Positions 1-8,028 of a stretch of DNA of 64,000 bases are shown here, piece by piece. The notes beneath the pieces are model-generated. The model did no database searches. It saw nothing but the letters and a program-made list of their open reading frames with translations, and had not been told where the DNA came from. Source of the DNA: UBA937 sp031549725. GTDB taxonomy: Bacteria; Spirochaetota; Spirochaetia; Treponematales; Breznakiellaceae. The DNA lies in NCBI GenBank assembly GCA_031549725.1, contig JAVBPH010000028.1:32503-96502 (forward strand). The letters are read 5' to 3'. The translations under genes and the position numbers were made by a program. The number at the start of each line of letters is the position of its first letter. The stretch's first letter is position 1.

Positions 1-2
1 CC

Positions 3-521
3 ATGGGAAGAATAGGTATTATGTTGAGCATGGCTGCGGAGAAGTTCATCAGTTTAATTGTGGAGACCTATCTTGCAAATAATCAGACGGTGGATTTTTT
101 TTCCGGGTCCGGAGATGATTCGCCGCCGCTTAAGGATGACCGCATTTTACTGGTCAGGGTTGACGGAACCGGCCGCTTTGCGGCCTGCTCGGTACTGAAT
201 GTGTCCCAGGGGGCGAAGCCTGGGGAGAAGATTCTTTTTGCCCGTGATAAGAATGGAAATGTTGTTTCTATTTTGAAGATGCTCAATAATGGGAACATTT
301 CGCTGGATGCGGATGAAAAAATAAAGTTCCAGGGAGGAGGAAAAGCGGCCGCCAGAAAAGGGGATAAGATGACAAGCGGAATGATTGATGATCCTGTTTT
401 CTGGACATGGATCAGCGCTGCGGGAGGTGTTTTATCGAGTCTGGGGGTTGCCGTTCCGATACCGACATCATTGACCGGAAAAATTACCGAAGGTTCCGGA
501 AGCATTGAGCTGGGGGATTAA
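3..521 (+). CDS. Phage baseplate spike/assembly protein, Mu gp45 / P2 gpV type (possibly 5'-truncated)
   Basis: Probable baseplate spike protein of a contractile-tail prophage. The central part is a beta-rich OB-fold-like stretch (residues about 45-85), and the C-terminal half has the glycine-rich pattern GGGKAAARKGDK followed by a tail ending GSGSIELGD, as in gpV-like spikes. The next three genes are in Mu gp46-gp47-gp48 order, which supports the call. The frame is open to the window edge, so the true start may lie outside; an internal ATG at 21 is another option. The stop is directly followed by the next gene. Confidence 0.6.
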   Translation: MGRIGIMLSMAAEKFISLIVETYLANNQTVDFFSGSGDDSPPLKDDRILLVRVDGTGRFAACSVLNVSQGAKPGEKILFARDKNGNVVSILKMLNNGNISLDADEKIKFQGGGKAAARKGDKMTSGMIDDPVFWTWISAAGGVLSSLGVAVPIPTSLTGKITEGSGSIELGD

Positions 522-522
522 G

Positions 523-981
523 ATGCTGGGTATTGATGTTTTTGAAGGTGACGTACTTTTAATTTCTACCCCGGACGGCGGGGATATTCAAATTTCGGAT
601 GGACTGGTTCTTGCAGATAGAAAGTTTTCCACGGCGGTATATTTATCCCTTTTTGGCGGAAATAAGGATGATGATGGAAAGGTAAAAAACAAGCGGACCT
701 GGTGGGGTAATCTCATTGAAGGAACAAAGGAAAGCGAGAAGATGGTTTCCCGGTTTCAGAATATTATCACCGGGCTTCCCCTATCGACAAAGAATATCCG
801 CCTCGCGGAACAGGCCGCTGTCCTTGATCTTGAGTGGATGAAAAACGAAGGAATCTGTGATGAAATTATTATCACGTCAAATATGCAGAATAAAAATATT
901 TTTATGGTTTCCATTCAGCTGCTGAAAGATAAAGCATTGATTTCTGAAACAGCTTTTCAGGCACAATGGGGGGACTTGTAA
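523..981 (+). CDS. Phage GP46-family baseplate protein
   Basis: Baseplate component related to Mu gp46. Visible family signs are the early DGGDIQ segment, the TAVYLSLFGG segment and the RTWWGNL segment, in the usual order for this small family (about 150 residues). The ATG at 523 is preferred because GGGGG lies just upstream in the end of the spike gene; a TTG at 505 would also be in frame. It lies between the spike and the baseplate J-like gene with almost no spacing, so the three are surely co-transcribed. Confidence 0.7.
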   Translation: MLGIDVFEGDVLLISTPDGGDIQISDGLVLADRKFSTAVYLSLFGGNKDDDGKVKNKRTWWGNLIEGTKESEKMVSRFQNIITGLPLSTKNIRLAEQAAVLDLEWMKNEGICDEIIITSNMQNKNIFMVSIQLLKDKALISETAFQAQWGDL

Positions 982-982
982 T

Positions 983-2206
983 ATGGAATATGAAAATAAA
1001 TCTATCAGTGAGATATACGGCCTTATTGTTGCGGGGCTGGAGCAGTCATTTAATACACGGTTTCGCTTACTTCCAAAAGCATTTATAACTGTGCTGGCAA
1101 AGGTTTTATCCGGCGTATTCATCATTCTATACAAACTCAATGGATGGTTTTTCCTACAGATATTTGTTAATTATGCTTATTTCGGGAATGTCACTGTACA
1201 GGGAAAATCAATAAATCCCCTGGTGGAATGGGGCCGGTTGGTCGGTGTCGGGGATCCAGGTGAGGCAACGCAATGGCAGGGAGCGGCCGAGGTTGAGGTT
1301 GTTTCCGGGGGAACCTCATTGCTTTCCGGGACGCAGCTTCGGAGCAGTGTAACCGGAAAAATATATTTGATTGAAAATACGGTACTTCTTTCCGGAGTAA
1401 CCGTATCTGTCCAGCTTCTGTGTACCGAAGCGGGGACGGCGGGAAATCTTGAAATAGGTGATGAATTACAATTTGTTAATCCTATTGGTACGGTTGGGAG
1501 AACCGCTATTGTAACATCGTTAGTGACTAAGGCTACCGATGCTGAAACGGAAGTGACATACCGGGAGCGGGTGAAAGCACGATTTAAGTCGCAGCCCCAG
1601 GGAGGCGCTCTTGCGGATTACCGGCGATGGGCAAGTGAAGTTCCTGGGGTTTATCAGACCTATATTTATACGGATGATGAAAGTCCTGCGGGGGTTATTA
1701 TTTATGTTGCTGGAGATCCTGATGTATATCCTGATCGGATTGTGCCTTCATCTGTTTTAAAAAAGGTAGGTGAGACATGTACCTATAATCCTGAAACAGG
1801 TATACAGGACAGGAAACCCATGGGGGCGGTATTGGATCCGGATTTTAATGAATCCTACAAGAATATTAGGGCTGTGGAAGTTTCGGACTTTGATGTTTAT
1901 GTTATAGGACTGATCGGTGTTGATTTAGCTGATTTTACTTCCCAGGCAAGGGCGAATGTGAAACTCTATTTCATGGACCGGGAGCCATATATCAGGGGGC
2001 TTTCAACGGACAATGATAAAAAAAATGTTATCACCAAGGTTAATGTGATCGGTATTCTGAATGAAGTTGCTATCGGACTAAAAAGCAGTTTTACTTCAGT
2101 GGACATAAAAAAAGATGGAGTTTTAATAGAAGATGCCGGATATACCCTCGGGAAAGGAGAATTGAGCGAACTTAACCACTTTTATATTAATGGAGTAGAA
2201 GTTTGA
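983..2206 (+). CDS. Baseplate J-like protein, Mu gp47 type
   Basis: Wedge protein of a contractile-tail baseplate. At 407 residues it has the normal length for the gp47/baseplate J family. Typical features are the region around residue 80 (GRLVGVG) and the segment YRERVKARFKSQPQGGALADY near residue 195, a family hallmark. The start ATG follows the previous stop by one base and has a GGGGGA ribosome-binding site. Its end overlaps the next start by four bases. Confidence 0.85.
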   Translation: MEYENKSISEIYGLIVAGLEQSFNTRFRLLPKAFITVLAKVLSGVFIILYKLNGWFFLQIFVNYAYFGNVTVQGKSINPLVEWGRLVGVGDPGEATQWQGAAEVEVVSGGTSLLSGTQLRSSVTGKIYLIENTVLLSGVTVSVQLLCTEAGTAGNLEIGDELQFVNPIGTVGRTAIVTSLVTKATDAETEVTYRERVKARFKSQPQGGALADYRRWASEVPGVYQTYIYTDDESPAGVIIYVAGDPDVYPDRIVPSSVLKKVGETCTYNPETGIQDRKPMGAVLDPDFNESYKNIRAVEVSDFDVYVIGLIGVDLADFTSQARANVKLYFMDREPYIRGLSTDNDKKNVITKVNVIGILNEVAIGLKSSFTSVDIKKDGVLIEDAGYTLGKGELSELNHFYINGVEV

Positions 2207-2904
2207 GCAATCGATATTCTTTTTTGATGAGACTATTATTTCCTGTTGCCCATGGGTTTAGGCTGTTTATTATTACCCTGGTTCGGAAATTGATTGATGG
2301 TTTATCGCCTCTTCCGGAGGATGTCAGAAAGGATACTGAACTTGTTTATCTTGATTTGTTTCCTGATACGACAAGATCGGTTGATTTATGGAAAGAACAA
2401 TTTGGCATTACATTTTATGATTCGTTTTTAAGAACATCGGTGGTCTCGGTTTTGAAATCATTGTGGATTGGTACAACCGGGGGGCAATCAATTTCTTATT
2501 TGGACCAGATACTTAAACAAATAAACTCAAAAATAAATATTGTTGAAAATATTCCTTTGAAAAATCCGAGGGACAGTAATTCAGCGGTTCAGTCGGTTTG
2601 CGGCCATAGAACGATGGTATGCGGAAATAGAGAGGCGGTCTGTTCATACAGGATTGGGGATATCAGTTTTACTCCCACGGTTATTATAAATGATTCCGAG
2701 CAATTATATGATATTCCAAATGATCCTAAATTCTGGAGTACCTGTGTATATATTTGCGGAAATGTAACTAGAAACAGCCGACGGGAAATATTATATATAT
2801 CCAAGGTTTTGGTTGATAAATCATGGAAGGATTACATTGAATACATTATGCTAAAAATTAAACCGGCTCATATAACCATGGTGTTATATATCGAATATGT
2901 TTGA
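2203..2904 (+). CDS. Phage tail protein, Mu gp48 / YmfQ (DUF2313) type
   Basis: Tail protein of the gp48 position, following gp47 as in Mu-type tails. The N-terminal half contains the family pattern of a short helix, then WKEQFGI, and the C-terminus ends with KPAHITMVLY, a common ending in this family. The likely start is a TTG that overlaps the previous stop and has GGAG eight bases upstream. Several Cys-Gly pairs (residues about 132-148) are unusual for the family and of unknown meaning. Confidence 0.65.
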   Translation: MSNRYSFLMRLLFPVAHGFRLFIITLVRKLIDGLSPLPEDVRKDTELVYLDLFPDTTRSVDLWKEQFGITFYDSFLRTSVVSVLKSLWIGTTGGQSISYLDQILKQINSKINIVENIPLKNPRDSNSAVQSVCGHRTMVCGNREAVCSYRIGDISFTPTVIINDSEQLYDIPNDPKFWSTCVYICGNVTRNSRREILYISKVLVDKSWKDYIEYIMLKIKPAHITMVLYIEYV

Positions 2905-2912
2905 GGTTTTGT

Positions 2913-3788
2913 ATGATTAAAATTGATGAAAGTTATACCGATTATTTTGATGATACTGATGATGCATATCCTGGTGGAAAAGCAGTAGATGCTCCATCGG
3001 ATGAGAGTATTGAAGGTACTCCTTTAAAGGCTAATTTTTTTAATGATGTGATTGGTTTTTTTCAGGCGTTAATTGTCAGGGCAAATGGAGATTTTTCCGT
3101 ATCAGGGAGGCCGGATAAGGTCGGAGCATCTGATTTATTGAATGCAATATTGAGTCTTGTTGGGGAAGAGTCCGATGCAAGAAATGATGCAATTATTGAG
3201 GAAGCTGATGCAAGAATGGCTGCTGATTCGGAACATGCAGCGCTTACAAGTCCTCACAGTGCAACCTCTAGTGCTATAGCTGGTCGTATTATTGTACGGG
3301 ATAAAAATGGCCGTGCGAAGGTTGCGGCGCCGGTGGAAGAGGATGATATAGCCCGTAAGGCGGATGTGGATGCGGCGTTAAGGGTTGTTATGCCAATAGG
3401 CACTAAGTATGTATTGTTACCAGGAGAAAAATCCCCAGAAGAGTTATGGCCTTTTTGTAACTGGGAAAATGTATCGGGCAATTGGGCAGGCGACTTTTTC
3501 CGGGTTGAAGGTGGCAATGCTTTACCTTTCGGGGATGAGGAGCAGGAGGATACTATAAGGAATATAACAGGTAAAACGGGAGGGTCTTCTCTTATGGCGA
3601 CGAGTAACGCAACAGGCGGCATCGGTGCTATTTATCTTGTCGATGGGGGATCATCGCCCTCTGCCGGATCTGGTAGCATGTCTTATCATAATGTTGGATT
3701 TGATGCATCCTTGGCAGTACCTACATCAAACGAAAACCGTCCAATAAACCGAACAATTCAAATTTGGCAAATAACCTCATACAAATAA
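2913..3788 (+). CDS. Phage tail fibre / tail collar protein
   Basis: Receptor-side tail fibre or collar protein. The N-terminus attaches after the gp48-like protein in gene order, residues about 85-110 are an Ala/Asp/Glu-rich helical stretch, and the C-terminal third is Gly/Ser-rich and ends with NRPINRTIQIWQIT, like collar-domain fibre tips (NRP...W). The ATG at 2913 has GAGG in good position, so a start four codons further upstream is unlikely. Fibres evolve fast, so the family call is made from layout more than from sequence. Confidence 0.65.
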   Translation: MIKIDESYTDYFDDTDDAYPGGKAVDAPSDESIEGTPLKANFFNDVIGFFQALIVRANGDFSVSGRPDKVGASDLLNAILSLVGEESDARNDAIIEEADARMAADSEHAALTSPHSATSSAIAGRIIVRDKNGRAKVAAPVEEDDIARKADVDAALRVVMPIGTKYVLLPGEKSPEELWPFCNWENVSGNWAGDFFRVEGGNALPFGDEEQEDTIRNITGKTGGSSLMATSNATGGIGAIYLVDGGSSPSAGSGSMSYHNVGFDASLAVPTSNENRPINRTIQIWQITSYK

Positions 3789-3810
3789 GGAGTAATGCAA
3801 GGAGTAACAT

Positions 3811-4332
3811 ATGGAATATATAAAAATTGAAAATGATATTGTAAAAGGTCATTACATGGGAAATATGCCAACAGAGCAAACAGAGGGTGTCGAGTATCGC
3901 CCAGTAAAAGGATACGCCGGAGGCAGAGGTGTAAATTTAGGCATGCTCGACGAACACTTACGTCTGAAACCAATGGAAATATTGGTAAAAGAGGGATGGG
4001 TCAAAATTCCGAAAGGTAAAAAATACGATTCTGATAAAGGATATTTTGTCGATTTGAATGACCGGGAAAAAGTAGAAACAGGAATCAGGGAATTAAAGCC
4101 GGAGGAAAAAATTGACGGAGATTATATAGTCCAAAAATCGATTGATGAATTGTATAAGGATAAACTGATATCCTCTGATCAATACAACGAATACATCGAT
4201 CAGCAACGAGAAGCTGCGTATCGTTTTGAGGCTGACCCTCTGGGAATGCAGGTGATGCGGGGAGAATTGGAAAAAGAGGATTGGCTCAAAGTAATTAAAT
4301 CTATAAAAGACCGGTATCCAAAAGTAAAATAA
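3811..4332 (+). CDS. Prophage protein downstream of the tail fibre, possible fibre assembly protein
   Basis: A 173-residue charged, soluble protein with no signal peptide or membrane segment. It starts at an ATG with an excellent AAGGAG site. Its place directly after the tail fibre is where tail-fibre assembly chaperones usually sit, and the C-terminal helix-rich half (about residues 110-173) would fit such a role, but no motif proves it. It is the last clear gene of the rightward late operon before the convergent leftward operon. Confidence 0.55.
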   Translation: MEYIKIENDIVKGHYMGNMPTEQTEGVEYRPVKGYAGGRGVNLGMLDEHLRLKPMEILVKEGWVKIPKGKKYDSDKGYFVDLNDREKVETGIRELKPEEKIDGDYIVQKSIDELYKDKLISSDQYNEYIDQQREAAYRFEADPLGMQVMRGELEKEDWLKVIKSIKDRYPKVK

Positions 4333-4359
4333 TTACAGAATATGTAATAAAGACCAACC

Positions 4360-4491
4360 ATGCAAAAAAACTTTATCGAAGACCGAGGTGCTTACCGAAA
4401 AATATCTTATTGGAGCGGATGGGTGTGGATATCTCAATTTGTTTTGATTCCGTTTATGTTTTTCTTGCCGCTTTATCCATGGCCTTGTTGA
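4360..4491 (+). CDS. Possible small membrane protein (43 aa)
   Basis: An open frame of 43 codons starting ATG, with a Trp-rich hydrophobic C-terminal half (FVLIPFMFFLPLYPW) that could span a membrane once. It follows the last tail gene on the same strand and overlaps the end of the convergent gene by 38 bases. The ribosome-binding site is poor (AAAGACC). It may be a small lysis- or membrane-related protein, or chance. Confidence 0.3.
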   Translation: MQKNFIEDRGAYRKISYWSGWVWISQFVLIPFMFFLPLYPWPC

Positions 4492-5167
4492 AAATGCTCT
4501 GTCCGTCGGCAGCGGGTTTTTCCGCTGATGGCTGAAGCCAGGGCGAAGGTTTTGTCATGGTGCTGGAAAACTTAAAGCTGTATATCTGCTTGAGCCGGAA
4601 GGAAACGGATCCACCGGCAGAGAAACTAATAACTTTATGGAGATTTCCGCCATATTGGATGAGTTTTCCTGTTTTATGGGCTACGGCCGCCCGGGCCACC
4701 TGACTGGATTTTTTTGACAATTTGGCAAGACGATTCTTGATTGGGCCCTCTGTTTTTTGACCTCTTAAATTACTTAGACGGTACATATTTGAAACGGGAT
4801 TTTTGATACTTCCGCTTCGAGCGGTATCGGTGGGAATGCTTAATCTTCCTGATGGTGAGGTATGCGATCCCCCCTCTTCCTGGCGGCGGAGATAATCGGC
4901 CCGTGCGGTGGCACCCACGGATGACTGGACGTTCTGCAGGGTGTGAACCTGTCCGTGTTTCATTGGGGTAAACTGAATTTGCCTGGTGGTAAAATTATTC
5001 CGGATAATGAAGTTTTTCTGGACTTTTTGGATTGCGTTTTTCCGGGTGAGAGCCGCCTGGATGTTGACGGTATTTACTGCGGCGGTGATAATCTGTTTTT
5101 TCATGGCCGTGGTTAAAAGATCCATTTTTGAAGGGTCATTGATGACCATAACGGTGATTTCGCTCAT
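4454..5167 (-). CDS. Conserved prophage protein, possible minor virion component
   Basis: A basic 237-residue protein, rich in Lys/Arg/Gln/Ser, with no membrane segment. Residues about 55-110 contain a TRQIQFTP...GATARADYLRRQEEGG stretch that looks like an internal conserved block of a phage structural protein. A GGAG site precedes the ATG. It lies 11 bases after the cytosine methylase gene and ends the leftward operon, so it is expressed with the replication genes rather than with the tail genes. Function not recognised. Confidence 0.5.
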   Translation of the reverse strand: MSEITVMVINDPSKMDLLTTAMKKQIITAAVNTVNIQAALTRKNAIQKVQKNFIIRNNFTTRQIQFTPMKHGQVHTLQNVQSSVGATARADYLRRQEEGGSHTSPSGRLSIPTDTARSGSIKNPVSNMYRLSNLRGQKTEGPIKNRLAKLSKKSSQVARAAVAHKTGKLIQYGGNLHKVISFSAGGSVSFRLKQIYSFKFSSTMTKPSPWLQPSAEKPAADGQSIFNKAMDKAARKT

Positions 5168-5178
5168 GGCGGGACTCC

Positions 5179-6450
5179 TTATGATAGTTTATATTCTGAT
5201 AAAGCCATTTCACTCAATGCCTCGGCAAGCCCTACCGGAACGGCGTTTCCGATCTGTTTGGTCTGTTCAGCCATGTTTCCGAGTATCTGGTAGTGCGATG
5301 AAAACCCCTGACCACGTTTCAATTCATTTGGTTTTAGCATCCGGAGGGTAATGTCCAGGCCGTACCTGTTATCACCGGATACCAGGGCAAAGCGGTCTTT
5401 TGTGGTGATGGTTCCCAGGGGGAGATTTATCTGTGATACATTTTCTCCGGTGCCGTAATATTTGATCAGGAAGGGCTCCACAAGGCCATATCGGTTTGAT
5501 GTGTCGATAACCGGGATGGGCTCATTCAGAGAATGGTTCCGTTTCTCACTTCCATCACCACCATGGAAACGTGTGATGAATGGTTCTATGAGGGCGTAAT
5601 GGGCTCCGGAGCAGGTAACGGTGGGAAGCGGTTCATTGATTGAGCGGGAGGTGCTTGTTCCCCGAAGGATGATGAGGAAAGGTTCTGCAGCGGATCCCCA
5701 GAACCGTTTTATTCCATGTTCAATGCGGCGCATGGTGGCATCGGCTAGGGGCTTATTCCGGTTGAAGATAGATTGTCCGGGAATGGTCCAGTCAATTATT
5801 TCCTTGGCCGATTTCCATTGTTTACATCCGGAATGATTTAGCGGGTTCTCCATGTGAGTCGGATTCGGCCACATGATTTTCTTTCCGCCTTTAACGGCCT
5901 GGATAAAGAGCCTCCGCCGGATAGTAGGATCTCCATAATTGGCAGCATTGAGAATATCCCAATCAACGGTATATCCCAAACTCCGGATGGAAAGAATAAA
6001 CGCCTGGAAGGTTTTTCCTTTCTCTGATTTTATAGGTATGCCGTTTTCATCCAAGGGGCCCCAGGTAGTGAACTCAGGGACGTTCTCAATGATGATCCTC
6101 CGTACCTGCAGCTTGCTTATCCAGTCGAGGATGATCCATGCAGATGCCCTGGACTGATCAGATCTCGGCCGCCCACCTCTGGCCACGCTATGGTGTGTGC
6201 ATTCCGGGGAGGCCCAGAGTAGATCGACTTTCTGACCGGGGACTATTTTGAACGGATCCAGCTTTTCCACGGATTCGCATAGATGGATTGCGGAAGGATG
6301 ATTCTTTGCGTGGGTCTCGACTGCCCGTTCCCAGTGATTTATGGCGGTGAGGTTTATATTAAAGCCCAGTCTTTGGGCTGCCTGATATATGCCGGTACTT
6401 TCTCCCCCAGCCCCGGCGAACATATCAACGATAGTGAGAGATTTTTTCAT
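5179..6450 (-). CDS. Phage DNA (cytosine-5-)methyltransferase
   Basis: Methylates cytosine C5 in DNA, most likely to protect phage DNA from restriction. Motif I is DMFAGAGGESTG near the N-terminus, motif IV is SPECTHHS (the catalytic Cys is in PEC instead of the usual PC), motif VI is ENVPEF, motif VIII is RRRLF and motif X is GNAVP near the C-terminus. About 423 residues is normal. The ATG at 6450 is chosen over an in-frame ATG at 6468 because it overlaps the upstream stop as ATGA. Recognition sequence unknown. Confidence 0.9.
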   Translation of the reverse strand: MKKSLTIVDMFAGAGGESTGIYQAAQRLGFNINLTAINHWERAVETHAKNHPSAIHLCESVEKLDPFKIVPGQKVDLLWASPECTHHSVARGGRPRSDQSRASAWIILDWISKLQVRRIIIENVPEFTTWGPLDENGIPIKSEKGKTFQAFILSIRSLGYTVDWDILNAANYGDPTIRRRLFIQAVKGGKKIMWPNPTHMENPLNHSGCKQWKSAKEIIDWTIPGQSIFNRNKPLADATMRRIEHGIKRFWGSAAEPFLIILRGTSTSRSINEPLPTVTCSGAHYALIEPFITRFHGGDGSEKRNHSLNEPIPVIDTSNRYGLVEPFLIKYYGTGENVSQINLPLGTITTKDRFALVSGDNRYGLDITLRMLKPNELKRGQGFSSHYQILGNMAEQTKQIGNAVPVGLAEALSEMALSEYKLS

Positions 6451-6584
6451 TTTTGTAAGAACTCCCATACTATTGATGCTATGAAGATGAGAAGTTTTGT
6501 GAAATAGATGCTGCAGAAATAAAATAAAGCCATAAAAAGGATGTTCAAAAATAATATTCCTACAAAAAATTTGATAATTTTCAT
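6447..6584 (-). CDS. Small hydrophobic membrane protein (45 aa)
   Basis: A 45-codon gene almost entirely of hydrophobic residues, with two possible short membrane segments (residues about 5-25 and 30-42). Its ATG overlaps the upstream stop (TAATG) and has GGAGAAAG as ribosome-binding site; its TGA overlaps the ATG of the cytosine methylase. Coupling on both sides argues it is real. It could be a holin-like or accessory membrane peptide; the sequence does not decide. Confidence 0.6.
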   Translation of the reverse strand: MKIIKFFVGILFLNILFMALFYFCSIYFTKLLIFIASIVWEFLQK

Positions 6585-6898
6585 TAGACTTTCTCCAAAT
6601 ATTTAACTATTTTTCCGGTACTTTGTGCATATTCAATTTCGTTTCTGGTTGATTCGCCAATATATCCTCCGACATTCAACACAAAGATTTCATCGCTTAA
6701 ATCAATTTTGCTCTTATGAATGTCATCCAGCATTTCTTTAATGCCGATTTTATATACTTCAGAATCTCCAGAATGGCCAAATAGTCCAACGCTGATAACA
6801 ATATTTCCATCAAGAGTGAGGCGTTTCTGTGCCCGAATAAAATATTCCTTAAATTTTGTGCTTCCGCAGAGGGTTATGATTTTGCATCCGTTAATCAT
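6584..6898 (-). CDS. Nucleoside 2-deoxyribosyltransferase-like phage protein
   Basis: A 104-residue Rossmann-like protein. The N-terminal TLCGSTKF motif, the later SDEIFVLNVGGYIGESTRNE block and the spacing between them match the small deoxyribosyltransferase-like proteins common in phages, which handle nucleotide or base substrates. The start at 6898 has GAGGGG upstream and overlaps the end of the previous gene; an ATG five codons earlier is less likely. Substrate cannot be read from sequence. Confidence 0.65.
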   Translation of the reverse strand: MINGCKIITLCGSTKFKEYFIRAQKRLTLDGNIVISVGLFGHSGDSEVYKIGIKEMLDDIHKSKIDLSDEIFVLNVGGYIGESTRNEIEYAQSTGKIVKYLEKV

Positions 6899-7484
6899 CT
6901 TTATACCCCTCATTACTGAATATCAATAGCCGATCAATCTCTGCGGCAATAAGGGCCCCGGCCTTCTCAAGTTCGCGGATACGGTTTTTAGGAGTAGGTC
7001 TCCACCATCTATTCTCAAAAGGCCATAAATGTTCCTGTAATGTTCGCCCGTCCGGGAGAACTCGATCTCTTATATTTACCGGCAAAGCATAACAGGCAGC
7101 CGCGCCTGCAAGTTGTTCAAGGTCATAATATCTATCATTTTCCGCGGTGAAACCCTCTTCTTCAATTTGCCGTTTTCGTTCTGCAGCAATTCGTTCTGCT
7201 CCAATGTCGTGATTTTCATTTTCATTTGCAAATGATCTTATACAATTACAAATGCCGTCCATTAGTATCCGGGTATATGCTTCCATAAAAACTTCAAGCA
7301 CTATAGGAAATTCTTGGTCTCCCCAGGTCATGCCCATTTCATCCGCTAAAGGTGTATTTTCTGTACCTTTCATGAATATACCTAAGTTCTTGCAGGTGTC
7401 ATGAAAATATTCATCAACGATTTCATCAAAATCGTAACCGTTCTTGCCTTCAAAATAATCCAGCAATTCAAAATAATTATTCAT
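6891..7484 (-). CDS. Phage protein with C-terminal AERxRQ...EG domain
   Basis: About 197 residues. The C-terminal half (IAAERKRQIEEEGF, then AAACYALP, then WWRPTPKNRIRELEKAGALI) is a domain seen in many phage proteins of unknown role; the N-terminal half is acidic and specific to this phage. The ATG at 7484 has a near-perfect AAAGGAGGAAG site, so the long in-frame extension upstream, which overlaps the preceding gene, is rejected. It overlaps the next start by 8 bases. Confidence 0.7.
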   Translation of the reverse strand: MNNYFELLDYFEGKNGYDFDEIVDEYFHDTCKNLGIFMKGTENTPLADEMGMTWGDQEFPIVLEVFMEAYTRILMDGICNCIRSFANENENHDIGAERIAAERKRQIEEEGFTAENDRYYDLEQLAGAAACYALPVNIRDRVLPDGRTLQEHLWPFENRWWRPTPKNRIRELEKAGALIAAEIDRLLIFSNEGYKDD

Positions 7485-7494
7485 ACTTCCTCCT

Positions 7495-8028
7495 TTATTC
7501 AAAAAACTCCAATTGTGAATATGATATGATGGTGAAATCTGAAAACGCTTTTTTTGCTTTTTGGTCGGTTCCGCAGATTGTCCGCAGTTCGTTCCTGGCG
7601 GCACGTTTGGCGTCAAGAGCTCTATCATAGGTTTTGTCCAAAATTGAAGCTGTATGGGATTTGATGATTTTTGAAATTCTTATCGTGTATCCATAAAAGA
7701 ACATCCCATTGTCATTAAACAGGGAAATATTGATAAATCCCCTGTTGATTCTTTCGGTGATAGAATCAAATATCGGATCCATGCAATTCCCCCAGAAATT
7801 ATACCAAAGCAGGCGTTTCCTATAGGGAATGTCTTTTATGATATCCCAATATTTCACTGCTATTTCTGGCAGGAAGTAGGGCATTGTTTCCCGGCCGCAG
7901 TTTTCGCAGTGTATTGAGATGAGCTGCAGGCCATTATCCATATTCTTCCGGATAAAACTTTCTGATCCGCATCCGCATGGCGGGATAGAGATATTACTCA
8001 AAAGGGTTTTCGTCTGGCTCGGGTTCAT
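7495..8028 (-). CDS. Phage zinc-ribbon protein of unknown function
   Basis: About 177 residues with a Cys cluster near the N-terminus (CGCG...CENCG) that probably binds zinc, a Trp-rich stretch at about residues 60-80 and a basic C-terminal helix (ALDAKRAARNEL). The ATG at 8028 follows an AGGAGA site and lies inside the end of the primase-helicase gene (35-base overlap). The Cys cluster resembles restriction-alleviation or Com-like zinc ribbons, but the rest of the protein is not recognised. Confidence 0.55.
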   Translation of the reverse strand: MNPSQTKTLLSNISIPPCGCGSESFIRKNMDNGLQLISIHCENCGRETMPYFLPEIAVKYWDIIKDIPYRKRLLWYNFWGNCMDPIFDSITERINRGFINISLFNDNGMFFYGYTIRISKIIKSHTASILDKTYDRALDAKRAARNELRTICGTDQKAKKAFSDFTIISYSQLEFFE

